Assembly: GCF_900302475.1 (NCBI RefSeq)
Contig: NZ_OMOQ01000001.1
Location: forward strand, 1,240,001 to 1,304,000
DNA: 64,000 nt
Origin: Defluviimonas aquaemixtae
Lineage (GTDB): Bacteria; Pseudomonadota; Alphaproteobacteria; Rhodobacterales; Rhodobacteraceae
Reading direction: 5' to 3'
Each line of letters opens with the position of its first letter. Positions within the stretch are counted from its first letter, which is position 1. Below are positions 33,485 to 45,176 of the stretch, piece by piece. The notes beneath the pieces are model-generated. The model had not been told where the DNA came from and did no database searches. It saw only the letters and a list, made by a program, of their open reading frames with translations. The position numbers and the translations under genes are program-made.

Positions 33485-34376
33485 CCAATATCCCGGGCCC
33501 GCCGCAGATGAGTGGATCGACCTTCCCGATCGCCTTGCCGGATTTGCCTGCGTAATCCATAGCGTCGAGGACGGTCTGAATCGCCGCGATGCGGGCGCGG
33601 GCCTTGTCGTCGGCGCGGATCACGGTCCAGGGCGCGTGATCGGAATGGCTGCGGCTCAGCGTTTCGCGGATCGCCTCGGTGTAGGCGTCCCATTTCTTCA
33701 GCCCCTCGACGTCGATCCAGCTCAGCTTCCATTGCTTCAGGGGATCGCCTTCGCGCTTGAGAAAACGGCGGAGTTGTTCGGCCCGGCCGACGTTCAGCCA
33801 GAGCTTCACCAGCGTGATCCCCTCATCGACGATCATGTTCTCGAATTCGGGAAGCTGACGGAAGAACAGTTCGCGCTGCCCGGGCGTGCAGAATCCGAAG
33901 ACATGTTCCACAACGCCGCGGTTGTACCACGACCGGTCGAACATCGCGATCTCGCCGGCCGCCGGCAGCCAATCGACGTAGCGCTGGAAGTACCACTGGG
34001 TCGCCTCTCGTTCCGTCGGCTTCGGGAGCGCCACAATATAGGCCGCGCGCGGGTTGAGATTCTCGCGCATCCGCTCGATCGAGCCGCCTTTGCCGGCAGC
34101 GTCGCGGCCCTCAAAGATGACGCAGAGGCGATTGCCCGTCTCCCGCAGGTCATGGAGCATCTTCACAAGCTCGACCTGAAGCGCCTTCATCTGCCGGTCG
34201 TAGTCCTTGCCCTTCATCTCGCGGTCGTAGGGGTAGGTGCCGGACAGGATGTCGTCCTTGTCACCCTTCCGGATCGCCTCGCGGATATCCTTTGGCGCCT
34301 GGTTTTCGAGATAGCCGGTGATGTCGCCGACGAAGGGAATGTCGGTCGGGCGGTCCTCCGCGTCGTTTTTCGCCAT
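33477..34376 (-). CDS. ppk2: Polyphosphate kinase 2
   Basis: 299-residue PPK2 that phosphorylates nucleoside diphosphates with polyphosphate (or the reverse). Walker A is [16 protein letters not shown], Walker B is [17 protein letters not shown], lid region [18 protein letters not shown] and [20 protein letters not shown]. One domain only, so class I or II; about 300 residues fits class I. Precedes the TetR and MFS genes. Confidence 0.94.
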   Translation of the reverse strand: MAKNDAEDRPTDIPFVGDITGYLENQAPKDIREAIRKGDKDDILSGTYPYDREMKGKDYDRQMKALQVELVKMLHDLRETGNRLCVIFEGRDAAGKGGSIERMRENLNPRAAYIVALPKPTEREATQWYFQRYVDWLPAAGEIAMFDRSWYNRGVVEHVFGFCTPGQRELFFRQLPEFENMIVDEGITLVKLWLNVGRAEQLRRFLKREGDPLKQWKLSWIDVEGLKKWDAYTEAIRETLSRSHSDHAPWTVIRADDKARARIAAIQTVLDAMDYAGKSGKAIGKVDPLICGGPGILDA

Positions 34377-34421
34377 GGCCGGCTCCTCGTCGGGTTTGGT
34401 TCAGTATCGCGATTGGCGGGA

Positions 34422-35366
34422 TCAGCGCAATCCGGCGCGCGCGGCGGCCCGGTCGACGGCGGCGGCGACAGCCGGGATAGCGACCTGATGCGGCGCGTGG
34501 CCAATGCCGGGCAGGCGGGTCAGGTGCGCGCCGGGCACGTCGCGGGCGAGCGCCTCGGCATGGATCGAGAGAGAGACCGTGGTATCGGCATCGCCGTGGA
34601 TCTGTTCGACCGGAACGCCGATCTCCGGGTAGCGGACGCTGAGCCGCGTGAGTTCGTCCTTGAGAATGCCGCGTTGACGGGCATTCTCGCGCAGCGTCCC
34701 GCGCCGCAGGGACATGCGCGGGCCGAAATGCGCGCCATAGCCCTCGGGCATGGCCTGTGGCGCGAAGGCACTCTCGAGCGCGCTCGTGACGACGCGGTCG
34801 GGAAGCCAGGCGGTCAGCAAGGGCCGCGTGATCGCCCCAAGGACCGGGTGCCCAGTGATCCGGTAGAGCCGCGGCAGCGGCGTGCCCCAGCGATGCGAGG
34901 GCGCGGAGACCGTGACGAGCGCCGCCAGTGTCCCCGGCGCGTCCACGGCCCAGGCGAGCGCGACCGCGCCGCCGTAGCTGTGGCCGAGAACGATGGGCCG
35001 GTCCGCCCCGAGTTCCGCCGCCGCGGCGCGGATCAGTCGGGCCTGCTCATGGATGCTCTCGCCGCCCGGCGCGGGCTCGGACCAGCCATGGCCGGGCCGG
35101 TCCACCGCGATCACGCGGTAGCGTTCCGCGAGCTTCGGCATCAGCGCGAAGGTGAAGTCGCGGACAGAGGCGGACGCGCCGTGGATCAGAACGAGATCGG
35201 GGCCGTCGCCCGCCACGACCGCGTGCAGGCGCACCCCTTCAACGGTCACGAACTCACCTTCGGGTGGATAGGCGGCTTCCGCCTGCGCCTCCCGCGCGCC
35301 CGCGCGCCACAAGGTCAGGGCGGCGAAGGCGGCGAGGAGGAGAAGGAGGCTAACGGCCGATCTCAT
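34422..35366 (-). CDS. Alpha/beta-hydrolase with N-terminal membrane anchor
   Basis: 314 residues. An N-terminal hydrophobic stretch ([20 protein letters not shown]) anchors or exports it. The fold shows [13 protein letters not shown] (oxyanion), GHSYGGAVA (nucleophile Ser), an Asp in [10 protein letters not shown] and the catalytic His in [10 protein letters not shown]. Substrate unknown. It overlaps the end of metA by 17 bases, so translation may be coupled to it. Confidence 0.87.
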   Translation of the reverse strand: MRSAVSLLLLLAAFAALTLWRAGAREAQAEAAYPPEGEFVTVEGVRLHAVVAGDGPDLVLIHGASASVRDFTFALMPKLAERYRVIAVDRPGHGWSEPAPGGESIHEQARLIRAAAAELGADRPIVLGHSYGGAVALAWAVDAPGTLAALVTVSAPSHRWGTPLPRLYRITGHPVLGAITRPLLTAWLPDRVVTSALESAFAPQAMPEGYGAHFGPRMSLRRGTLRENARQRGILKDELTRLSVRYPEIGVPVEQIHGDADTTVSLSIHAEALARDVPGAHLTRLPGIGHAPHQVAIPAVAAAVDRAAARAGLR

Positions 35367-36267
35367 CGATCTCGAACGGCGTCGTTTGATAGATGTCGTT
35401 GATCCAGTTGCCGTAGAGCAGATGGGCGTGGCTGCGCCAGCGGTTGAGCGGCGGCTTGGACGGGTCGTCGTCGGGATAGTAGTTCAGGGGCACGTTGATC
35501 GGTGTGCCGTTCGCGACGTCGCGGTCGTACTCCTCCTTCAGCGTGCCGGAGTCGTATTCGAAATGGTTGAAGATGTAGAGCGCGCGGTGGCTCTTGTCCT
35601 CGATCAGGCAGGGTCCGACCTCGTCCGAGCCGAGGAGCGTCCGTAATCCCGGCGCGGCGTCGATCTCTCCCTGTTTCATCTCGGTCCAGCGGCTGACCGG
35701 GATGACGAAATCGTCCGAGAAGCCGCGCAGGTAGGGCGAGGCCGGAGCGAGGTTCTGGTGGCGGAAGCATCCGAACGCCTTGGCGGTCAGCATGTGCTTC
35801 CGGATTCCGTGGAAATGGTGGATCATCGCCATGCCGCCCCAGCAGACGCCGAAGGTCGAGTGAACATGGGTCTGGGTCCAGTCCATGACCTCGCGCATCT
35901 CGTTCCAGTAGGTGACGTCCTCGAATTCAAGATGCTCGATCGGCGCACCGGTGATGATGAGCCCGTCGAATTTCTCGCGCTTGACCTCCTGGAAGGGGCG
36001 GTAGAACTGCGCCATGTGCGCCGCGGCGGTATTGCGCGTCTTGTGCGACGTCATGCGGATGAGCTGGAAGTCGATCTGCAACGGCGTCGCGCCGATCAGC
36101 CGGGCGAACTGGTTCTCTGTCTGGATTTTCTTGGGCATCAGGTTGAGGAGCCCGATCCTGAGCGGCCGGATGTCCTGATGCGCGGCCCGATCCGGAGACA
36201 TCACCATCACGCCTTCCTCCGACAGCACTCCAAAGGCGGGCAGAGATTCTGGCAGGGTGATGGGCAT
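35350..36267 (-). CDS. metA: Homoserine O-acyltransferase, probably acetyl-CoA-specific
   Basis: First committed step of methionine synthesis. 305 residues of the MetA family: catalytic Cys in [16 protein letters not shown], His and Glu in [23 protein letters not shown]-like stretch [12 protein letters not shown]. The acyl-donor position reads [16 protein letters not shown]; a Glu here (Gly in E. coli) is the residue known to switch MetA to acetyl-CoA, so this is predicted to be homoserine O-acetyltransferase despite the MetA fold. It follows a P-loop ATPase gene by 20 bases. No S-adenosylmethionine riboswitch is seen before either gene. Confidence 0.93.
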   Translation of the reverse strand: MPITLPESLPAFGVLSEEGVMVMSPDRAAHQDIRPLRIGLLNLMPKKIQTENQFARLIGATPLQIDFQLIRMTSHKTRNTAAAHMAQFYRPFQEVKREKFDGLIITGAPIEHLEFEDVTYWNEMREVMDWTQTHVHSTFGVCWGGMAMIHHFHGIRKHMLTAKAFGCFRHQNLAPASPYLRGFSDDFVIPVSRWTEMKQGEIDAAPGLRTLLGSDEVGPCLIEDKSHRALYIFNHFEYDSGTLKEEYDRDVANGTPINVPLNYYPDDDPSKPPLNRWRSHAHLLYGNWINDIYQTTPFEIDEIGR

Positions 36268-36287
36268 GCGGTCGTCCTTCCGGCGTC

Positions 36288-37163
36288 TTATCTGGTCTGT
36301 CGACCCCGCGCCGCGAGGGCGGCAGCGATGAGCGTGTCGAAATCGGCTGGCGTGCGGATTTGGGCGACGTCGTCCGCGGTGACTGTCAGGCCCCAGTTCT
36401 GCGCCATTTCCGCATAGAGCGGCTGCCTGTGTGCGAGGGCGCGCGCAAACGCCCAGCGTGCGAAAGAATCCGGGTCAACGTCAACTTCTTCCACGTTGTT
36501 TTCCTTGAGATAGTCGCGCCACATTCCGCGCAGGAAATCGGGCTCGTAGTACATCGGTTTCGGCGACACTCGGGCGCGGCGGATCAGCTCTTCCGTATGG
36601 GCGTCCGAGCCTTCGATCCAGACCATCAGAACGGTGTTGGACAGCGCGGTCAGGATCGGATCGTTCGCGTCGTCGGGGTCCACAACCTCGCAGATCGATC
36701 CCGATGAATCGCAGATGAAGTGGTCATAGCCGTAAAGATCGTGGGCCCGGTCAATGAAGTGGCCGGTGTCCAAAAGAGACGCGATCTCGGCTTGCCGGTG
36801 CTGATCTTGCCGCGTCATGTATTCGGCGAAGGGCAGCCCACCCTTCGTCGGGTTACCCGGCTTGCCGAGATAGGCCGAGAGCGGCGCGAGGTTGTCAAAC
36901 GTGATGTTCGAGGTGATGCGGACGGAATCCGTCATCAGAAGATCGCGCAGAAAGGGGATCTTCATTGCTTCGCGCTTGAAGTTGTCGGCGATGTGTTCGC
37001 CCATGTAGCGGGTGCCGATCCGGTAGTCGATCGAGTAGTGGAACCACTCGCGCGAGGCACGCAGAAGGTTCGAGACGTGGGTCTTGCCCAGCCCCGACAT
37101 GCCGAAGAGAAGAACGCGCTTGCGCTTCGCCTCGCGCCAGTCCTCTGCCGTCCGATAGATCAT
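36288..37163 (-). CDS. P-loop ATPase of unknown role, upstream of metA
   Basis: 291 residues. Walker [19 protein letters not shown] lies at 18-35, then [15 protein letters not shown] and a putative Walker [16 protein letters not shown] around residue 150. No recognised sensor, membrane or DNA-binding region. The size and the GxSGxGKT loop suggest a small-molecule kinase or regulatory ATPase; I recall similar proteins beside metA in Rhodobacterales but cannot name one. Only 20 bases separate it from metA, so the two are almost certainly co-transcribed. Confidence 0.75.
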   Translation of the reverse strand: MIYRTAEDWREAKRKRVLLFGMSGLGKTHVSNLLRASREWFHYSIDYRIGTRYMGEHIADNFKREAMKIPFLRDLLMTDSVRITSNITFDNLAPLSAYLGKPGNPTKGGLPFAEYMTRQDQHRQAEIASLLDTGHFIDRAHDLYGYDHFICDSSGSICEVVDPDDANDPILTALSNTVLMVWIEGSDAHTEELIRRARVSPKPMYYEPDFLRGMWRDYLKENNVEEVDVDPDSFARWAFARALAHRQPLYAEMAQNWGLTVTADDVAQIRTPADFDTLIAAALAARGRQTR

Positions 37164-37259
37164 CGCCGTGGTCTTTCTGCTTTCCGTCCAACGCTCCTAG
37201 CCGGACGTGACAGAAAGTTCACGCAGATTCTTCCGGAACCGAGCGGGCCAGAACGCGAA

Positions 37260-37284
37260 CGGCCCCGCGCCAGGTGCGGGGCCG
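37260..37284 (-). terminator. Hairpin after the fadL-like gene
   Basis: Nine-base-pair stem CGGCCCCGC/GCGGGGCCG with a 7-base loop, 22 bases after the stop of the barrel gene. The downstream tract (GTTCGCGTTC) is only weakly U-rich. Confidence 0.55.
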
Positions 37285-37305
37285 CGAATCTCGTTTCGGA
37301 GCAGA

Positions 37306-38391
37306 TCAGAAGCTGTAGCCGATCCGGATACCGCCGCCGATGCCTTCGTTGTCGGCGAAGTTTGAGCCGATTGTCGTGGTCGTCGCGTCGCCGATGTCGA
37401 CATAGCGGATGCCGCCGGTGATCTTGACGTTGTCCATCGTGTAGGTGGCGGCGAGCCCGATGCTTTTGAAGCCGTCGGTGGGGCCGAGGTTGCCGACCGG
37501 TGCTCCCTCGTTCTTCTCGTAACCGATCGTGACCGCGCCCGACCACTGGTCGTTGAACCGGCGGCCGATCCCGAGATTGTAAGTGATGATGTCCTCAGGG
37601 TAGGACACGATCGCGGCGCCGAGGAAGGGCGGCGTGATGTTGGTCGCGCTCCACTCGACCCAGCGGATCGAACCGAACAGCAGCGTGTCCGGCGCGATTC
37701 CGGTCTGGAATTCCAGGTTCACGGATTGCGGCAGTTCGACATCCATCGTGCCGGTCAGCGCGACCGGGGCGAGACCGGTTTCGGTCGTGTCGAAGGTGTG
37801 CTCCATCTTCGAGTTGTAGGTGAGCGCAACGCGCGCCGCGATCTCGGGCTTCTCCCACGCGACACCCACCACATAGCCGAGTTGAAAATCTCTGTCGGCC
37901 GCAAGGTTGTAATTGGTGAAGGCCGGCGAGACGGCCGGGGCGATGATCTGCAGGTCACCCTTGACGCTTTGACCGCGCAGACCGCCGTAGATCGAAATAT
38001 TTGACGGCAGACGGTAGCGCAGGAGCGCAGTGACGGCGGTAGAACGGACCTCGGCGTTCGAGCCCGCAAATGGGTATGGCGCCGCGCTTGCCGGGTAGTC
38101 CACGTCGGCGCCGACCGGCTGGTCGACGATGATCGCGAGGTCGAGCTGGTCGCTCAGCGCTCTCTTGTAGCCGAGAGAGTAGGTGATATACGAGCTCGCC
38201 ATGTCGCCACTCGCGAGCGCGCCACCGAATACACCGCTTACACTCGGGCTGAAGCTGCCGAGCGTGAACTCCGCATATTCGCCCTGTTCGAACAGGATTG
38301 CCACCGACTGGGCGGAACGTTCCAATCCCCCCGCAAAGGCCGATGTTGCGCCGAAGGCTGCGCCCGCGGCGACTGCACACAGTCTTTTCAT
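37306..38391 (-). CDS. FadL/OmpP1-family outer-membrane transporter
   Basis: 361 residues: signal peptide MKRLCAVAAGAAFGATSAFAGGLERSAQS, whose mature N-terminus (GGLERSAQSVAILFE) resembles the FadL plug; then a 14-stranded barrel of the FadL/TodX type (ITYSLGYKRAL, IYGGLRGQSVKG, LFGSIRWVEWSATNI) ending in IRIGYSF. Takes up long-chain fatty acids or other hydrophobic compounds. The 97 bases upstream contain TTGACG (17 bp) CTAGGG, a weak promoter. Confidence 0.88.
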   Translation of the reverse strand: MKRLCAVAAGAAFGATSAFAGGLERSAQSVAILFEQGEYAEFTLGSFSPSVSGVFGGALASGDMASSYITYSLGYKRALSDQLDLAIIVDQPVGADVDYPASAAPYPFAGSNAEVRSTAVTALLRYRLPSNISIYGGLRGQSVKGDLQIIAPAVSPAFTNYNLAADRDFQLGYVVGVAWEKPEIAARVALTYNSKMEHTFDTTETGLAPVALTGTMDVELPQSVNLEFQTGIAPDTLLFGSIRWVEWSATNITPPFLGAAIVSYPEDIITYNLGIGRRFNDQWSGAVTIGYEKNEGAPVGNLGPTDGFKSIGLAATYTMDNVKITGGIRYVDIGDATTTTIGSNFADNEGIGGGIRIGYSF

Positions 38392-38488
38392 GTTTTCCTC
38401 ATCCCTAACACGATAATTCTTGTTCTTTTTTTGCTCGACCCTAGGCAGGCGCAGTCATTTGCGTCAATCAATGACGTCACGTCCGATT

Positions 38489-39382
38489 TTATCGCGCCGC
38501 AGTTGTGACGCTACGGAAACTTGCACCCGCGCGAATATTTATCCAATTGGCTGCAAGGATCACACAGCCGCCGACAAGAACCCAGGCGTCGAGCGCCTCT
38601 CCGTAGAAAGCCATTCCGACCAGAGCGATGACGGGCAGGCGCAGGAAGTCCACTGGCGCCACGATTGATGCGGGCGCAAGCGACAGCGCCATCGTCAGGC
38701 TGAAATGCGCAACGAGCCCCGAGATACCCATCACAACCACCCAAGGCAGCACCGCCGCGTCAGGAAGTGCGATATCGCCATCCGCGGCCGCGCAGATTAG
38801 GCCAAAGGCTGATTGCATCGTGGCCAGCCAGAAGAGGATACAGGTGATCGACGCAACCCGCGTGAGCCGCTTCGTCACGATGGAGGTGCCGGCGAAGCCC
38901 ACGGCGCAGAGAAGCGCGGCGATGAAGCCAACCGAAAGCCCGCCCGTGCCGAACGGCCGCGCGACGACGAGGATGCCCGCGAAGCCGATCGCGACGGCGA
39001 TCAGCTTTGTGCGCGTCAGCCTTTCGGACAGGAAGAATGGTGCTGCCACCGCCACGATGAGCGGGTTGGAGAACTCAACCGCGAAGAGCTGCGCGAGTGG
39101 GATGAGCGCGAGCGCGTAGAGCCAGAGGTTCTGTGCGGCGAAGTGGATTACGTTGCGCAGCGCGTGAAGTCCGAAATGCCGCGTTCCGATCTCGTGCCGC
39201 CGCCCGGTCAGGTACGCAACCGCAAGGACGATGACCACGCCGATCAACGAGCGGTAGAGCATCATCTCGAACGTATCGAGCGCCGAGCCAATCTCACGAC
39301 CCGACACCGCGAGCGCCGAGAATCCGATGATCGAGCCCGACATCCAGAAGGCGGCCGCGATGGGGCGGTGCGGCTCGGTCAT
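38489..39382 (-). CDS. EamA-type DMT transporter
   Basis: 297 residues with ten predicted membrane helices in two EamA repeats (WMSGSIIGFSALAVSG to VVARPFGTGG; FIAALLCAVGFAGTSIVTKRL to VILAANWINIR). Motifs FEMMLYRSLIG and PLAQLFAVEFSNPLIVAVAAPFFLSERLT are of the RhaT/S-adenosylmethionine-transporter-like group. The ATG at 39382 follows the agmatinase-family stop by 34 bases; longer in-frame starts would overlap that gene. Coupled expression suggests export or import of a metabolite related to the enzyme's substrate (inference). Confidence 0.88.
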   Translation of the reverse strand: MTEPHRPIAAAFWMSGSIIGFSALAVSGREIGSALDTFEMMLYRSLIGVVIVLAVAYLTGRRHEIGTRHFGLHALRNVIHFAAQNLWLYALALIPLAQLFAVEFSNPLIVAVAAPFFLSERLTRTKLIAVAIGFAGILVVARPFGTGGLSVGFIAALLCAVGFAGTSIVTKRLTRVASITCILFWLATMQSAFGLICAAADGDIALPDAAVLPWVVVMGISGLVAHFSLTMALSLAPASIVAPVDFLRLPVIALVGMAFYGEALDAWVLVGGCVILAANWINIRAGASFRSVTTAAR

Positions 39383-39416
39383 GCGGGCGTCGGCCCGTAT
39401 GGGAGGAGGGCGCGCG

Positions 39417-40406
39417 TCACAGCCGTATTTTCGTCGCGCGGTGGGCGCGGGCATGGAAGACAAAGCCGAGGAAGTTCAGAAGAAGCTGAGCCGCGAGGAT
39501 CTGGGTCGAGCCCGAGGGATCGTAGTCGGGCGCGACCTCGACAAGGTCGATGCCGACGATCTCGTGCGCAAACGCTACGCCCTGAAGAATCTCAAGAACC
39601 TCGTAGTAGAGGAATCCGCCATGCGAGGGCGTGCCGGTTCCGGGCGCTATCGACGGGCAGAAACCATCGATGTCGATGGTGATGTAGAGACGCGCGCCCG
39701 TCGGGATGCGCGCGAGTACGCCTTCGCGCCCGAGTGCGCGCACCTGCCGGACCGAAAGTATGTCGGAGCCCATCGCGCGCGCGGACTCGTAACCCTCCTT
39801 CGCAGTTGAGGACACGTTGCGGATGCCGAGCTGCGTGAGGCCGGTCACGTAGTCGCGCTCGGCCGCCCGGCGCATGGGATTGCCGTGGCCGTGCCGGACG
39901 CCGTGGCGCTCGTCGACGAAATCGAGATGGGCGTCGATCTGGAGGACATGGATCGGTCCCCCGGACGCACAGACTTCGTCGAAGGCACGAATGCAGGGGA
40001 TGTTGACCGAGTGGTCGCCGCCGATGACAACGGGCAGCGCGCCGGCCTGCAGGATGGCTCGTACACCGGATTCGATATTGGCGTGACTCTTCTCTGTGTC
40101 AGTGTGGATGATGTCCGCATCGCCGAGATCCACTATCCGCACTTCGGGACCGAGATAGGTTGCGTCGTCTTCGTGGTCATAGGCGCCGGCATGGCCGAAG
40201 GAGAAGAGCGTCGAGGCGTCGCGCACGGCGCGCGGACCGAACCGCGCGCCGGGCCGGAACTGGGTGCCCATGTCGAAGGGTGCGCCGAGGATGGCGGCAT
40301 CGGCTTCGATTTGGCTCCAGTCGGCGATGTAGGGCGACTTGGCGAAGGTCGGGATGCCCACGAAGGGCAGGTTGAGCCGCCCGCTCTCGTATCCATGTCC
40401 GCCCAT
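39417..40406 (-). CDS. speB: Agmatinase/ureohydrolase-family enzyme
   Basis: Mn-dependent ureohydrolase. Metal-binding blocks: VVIGGDHSVNIPC, VLQIDAHLDFVDER, ITIDIDGFCPSIAPGTGTPSHGG and GIDLVEVAPDYDPS. The GTGTP-HGG loop is shared by agmatinases and guanidino-acid hydrolases (guanidinobutyrase, guanidinopropionase), so the symbol is provisional. Usual DxDxxDP reads DIDGFCP here (Cys where Asp is common). ATG at 40406 preferred over GTG 40409 because GAGGG lies six bases upstream; 329 residues. Followed by an EamA transporter. Confidence 0.87.
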   Translation of the reverse strand: MGGHGYESGRLNLPFVGIPTFAKSPYIADWSQIEADAAILGAPFDMGTQFRPGARFGPRAVRDASTLFSFGHAGAYDHEDDATYLGPEVRIVDLGDADIIHTDTEKSHANIESGVRAILQAGALPVVIGGDHSVNIPCIRAFDEVCASGGPIHVLQIDAHLDFVDERHGVRHGHGNPMRRAAERDYVTGLTQLGIRNVSSTAKEGYESARAMGSDILSVRQVRALGREGVLARIPTGARLYITIDIDGFCPSIAPGTGTPSHGGFLYYEVLEILQGVAFAHEIVGIDLVEVAPDYDPSGSTQILAAQLLLNFLGFVFHARAHRATKIRL

Positions 40407-40573
40407 CACACGCCCTCACTCATCTCGCCAAGGCTACATCGCGACGTCCGGTGCGCAAGGCCCGAACGGACAACTCTCCCTCTAGTTGTAGAATCCGGCA
40501 GTTTGTCTGCCGTTTTCGCTCGCATATCCGGTCCGAACTTGGCAGGATCGCGAAAAATGATATGAGGCAGCAG

Positions 40574-41535
40574 ATGGCTTTCAAATCTCCGGCTCAGACG
40601 CCACCCGGGCTGTGGCGGCGTGTTCCGCCTGCGGTATTCCCATCGATCATGGGGCTCTTCGGTCTCGGGCTCGCCTGGCGGCGCGGCACCGACGTGTTCG
40701 CACTTCCGGCGGGAGTGTCGGAGCTGATCCTGGGTGCGGTGACGCTGCTCTATGCCTTCTCGCTCGTGGCCTACGTCGCGAAAGTTCTTCGCCGTCCGGG
40801 TGTCGTGCCCGAGGACCTGCGGATCCTGCCAGGGCGCGCGGGCGTTGGCACGATGGTGCTTTGCCTCTATCTCTTGTCGATGACGCTGGCCCCTTATTCG
40901 GCCACGGCAGCTGTGGGCGTGCTTTGGCTGGGCTTTGCTGTGCACTCGGTTCTTGTCGTCCTACTCGTCTATGTCTTCGCGACCGGACCGGCCGAACAGA
41001 GGCGCGTGACGCCCGTCTGGCACCTCACCTTCGTGGGCTTCATCATAGGCGCGCTCGCTGCCGCGACGCTCGAGCTTTATCTCGTCGCGCTGCCTGTCTT
41101 CATCGGCACGGCGATATTTGCGGCGATCATCTGGGCGGTCAGCCTTGAACAGATCGTGAAAGACGACGTGCCGGCGCCGCTTCGTCCATTGCTGACCATT
41201 CATCTGTCGCCTGTGGCGCTTCTCGGCCTCGTCGCCGATTCGCTCGATCTGCGGGCCGTGGCGATGGGGGCGGCTGGCGTCGCGGCCTTCCTCGTCCTGT
41301 GGTTCGTGGTGCGAACGCGCTGGGTGACCGAAGCCGGCTTCTCGCCGCTCTGGGGTGCCTTCACCTTCCCGCTTGCGGCGACGGCGAGCCTCTGGCTGGC
41401 TGCGGGCGGCATCTGGCGCGTCCCAGGGGGCATCGCGCTGGTCGCGGCCACCCTCATCGTGCCGGCGATCGCCTTCCAGGTCATACGTCTTTGGGCGCGA
41501 GGCCAACTCGCCGTCAAGACGAACGCCGCCACGGC

Positions 41536-41539
<4 letters not shown>
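40574..41539 (+). CDS. TDT-family (TehA/SLAC1-like) membrane transporter
   Basis: 321 residues with ten predicted membrane helices. The opening WRRVPPAVFPSIMGLFGLGLAWR and the short periodic helices (LTFVGFIIGALAAATLEL; LTIHLSPVALLGLVADS) match tellurite-resistance/dicarboxylate transporter and SLAC1 channel relatives. The ATG at 40574 has GAGG six bases upstream; the previous ATG at 40562 is also in frame. Divergent from the agmatinase gene. Confidence 0.82.
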
Positions 41540-43825
<2,286 letters not shown>

Positions 43826-43835
43826 TCAGAGGGTT

Positions 43836-43892
43836 ATGAGCGGTTTTTCAAACTCAGTCGCTACGGCGGTCAAGCGTTCTGCCGCGCGATGA
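43836..43892 (+). CDS. Possible 18-codon upstream ORF of the RNA methyltransferase
   Basis: ATG at 43836 gives MSGFSNSVATAVKRSAAR and a TGA that overlaps the next gene's ATG (ATGA at 43889-43892). AGAGGG lies a few bases before it. The next gene has no ribosome-binding site of its own, so re-initiation from this ORF would explain how it is translated. Peptide itself resembles nothing known. Confidence 0.35.
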   Translation: MSGFSNSVATAVKRSAAR

Positions 43893-45070
43893 CACCGGCA
43901 GGTCGCATCGCCGCCTCCATCGGTCTTCTCGATCGGATCCTCACCGGCGAAGCGGCGGAACATGCGCTGACAGGCTGGGCGCGGGCGAACCGCTACGCCG
44001 GTTCCGGTGACCGCGCGGCGGTGCGCGACCATGTCTATGACGCCCTGCGCCGCCTCAGATCGTTAACCGCGCTATCAGGGGCGAATACGCCCTCTGGCCG
44101 GGCGCTGTTGACTGGGCATCTGCGCGCCATGGGTCGCAATCCAGAGGAAATGTTCACCGGCGAAGGCTACGCGCCGGACCCTTTGAATGCTGCCGAGCGA
44201 GTGAAACTGCGCGCGGCGCCGGGCGCGGATATGCTTCCGGAACTGGTCGCGCTCGATTGCCCCGACTGGCTCGGGCCGCAACTGAAGGACAGTCTCGGAA
44301 ACGACTTTGCGCCGGTCCTTGAGGCGATGCGACACCGTGCACCGGTCTTCCTGAGGGTGAACGCGCGGCGCGGCAGTCGCAATGAAGTCGCTGTGCGGAT
44401 CGCGGAAGAGGGGATTGAAACGCGGACCACACCACTTGCGAGCCATGCACTGGAAGTCACCGCAGGCGAAAGAAGTATCCGGAATTCGGTTAGCTACCAG
44501 CAGGGCTTTGTAGAACTTCAGGACGCAAGCCCGCAGGCCGCGGTCGAGGCGCTGCCGTTGAAGCGTGGGATGCGCATCCTCGATTATTGTGCAGGCGGCG
44601 GCGGCAAGAGCCTCGCCATAGCGGCTCGGGCGGATTGTGACGTGACCGCCCACGACGCCGAGCCGCGCCGGATGCGGGACCTGCCCGTCCGCGCTGCCCG
44701 CGCCGGAGCCGCAGTCCGCATCGCCAAAAGCGATCTTCAGGGGCAGAACTACGATCTCGTTCTGCTCGACGTGCCGTGTTCGGGCATCGGCACTTGGCGG
44801 CGCGACCCCGACGCCAAGTGGAAGCTCACGCCAGAATGGCTTTCGGACCTCCTCCGCGTGCAGGAGGAGATCCTCGATCAAGGCAGCAGGCTCGTCGCGC
44901 CGGCAGGGACGCTCGCCTACATGACCTGCTCGCTGCTCGGGGCCGAGAACGGCGGCCAGATCGCCGCCTTCCTCGACCGCCACCCGGACTGGCGGCTGGT
45001 GGAGGAGCGCAGTTTCACGCCGCTCAACGGCGGCGACGGGTTCTACAGCGCTCACTTGACGCGGGTCTGA
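43889..45070 (+). CDS. RsmB/NOP-type rRNA or tRNA m5C methyltransferase
   Basis: 393 residues. N-terminal NusB-like helical domain (RDHVYDALRRLRSLTALSG), then the SAM fold: ILDYCAGGGGKSLAIAAR (motif I), VTAHDAEPRRM (II), LDVPCSGIGTWRRDPDAKWKL with the catalytic Cys (motif IV), and AYMTCSLLGAENGGQIAAFL with the second Cys (motif VI). RNA cytosine-5 methyltransferase of the RsmB group; exact target uncertain. The ATG overlaps a possible upstream ORF and lacks a ribosome-binding site. Confidence 0.9.
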   Translation: MTPAGRIAASIGLLDRILTGEAAEHALTGWARANRYAGSGDRAAVRDHVYDALRRLRSLTALSGANTPSGRALLTGHLRAMGRNPEEMFTGEGYAPDPLNAAERVKLRAAPGADMLPELVALDCPDWLGPQLKDSLGNDFAPVLEAMRHRAPVFLRVNARRGSRNEVAVRIAEEGIETRTTPLASHALEVTAGERSIRNSVSYQQGFVELQDASPQAAVEALPLKRGMRILDYCAGGGGKSLAIAARADCDVTAHDAEPRRMRDLPVRAARAGAAVRIAKSDLQGQNYDLVLLDVPCSGIGTWRRDPDAKWKLTPEWLSDLLRVQEEILDQGSRLVAPAGTLAYMTCSLLGAENGGQIAAFLDRHPDWRLVEERSFTPLNGGDGFYSAHLTRV

Positions 45071-45086
45071 TCCGGGCTCTACACAA

Positions 45087-45125
45087 TTGAAAGTTGTATC
45101 CTCTCGCGGTTTAATCACCGTTTAA
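45087..45125 (+). promoter_or_regulatory. cckA promoter with CtrA box TTAA-N7-TTAA
   Basis: TTGAAA (45087-45092), 17-base spacer, TTTAAT (45110-45115) form a good promoter. TTAA at 45111-45114 and TTAA at 45122-45125, seven bases apart, form an exact CtrA recognition site that overlaps the -10 box. CckA is the kinase that controls CtrA, so this would be feedback repression. Confidence 0.7.
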
Positions 45126-45176
45126 GCATTTCGCGTCCGAATGCGGGTGCAATCGAATCTGAAGGGAGGCACGTTG

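Noticed and set aside
36268..36287. S-adenosylmethionine riboswitch before metA
   Set aside because: Only 20 bases separate metA from the ATPase gene, and nothing like a SAM-II or other SAM aptamer precedes the ATPase.
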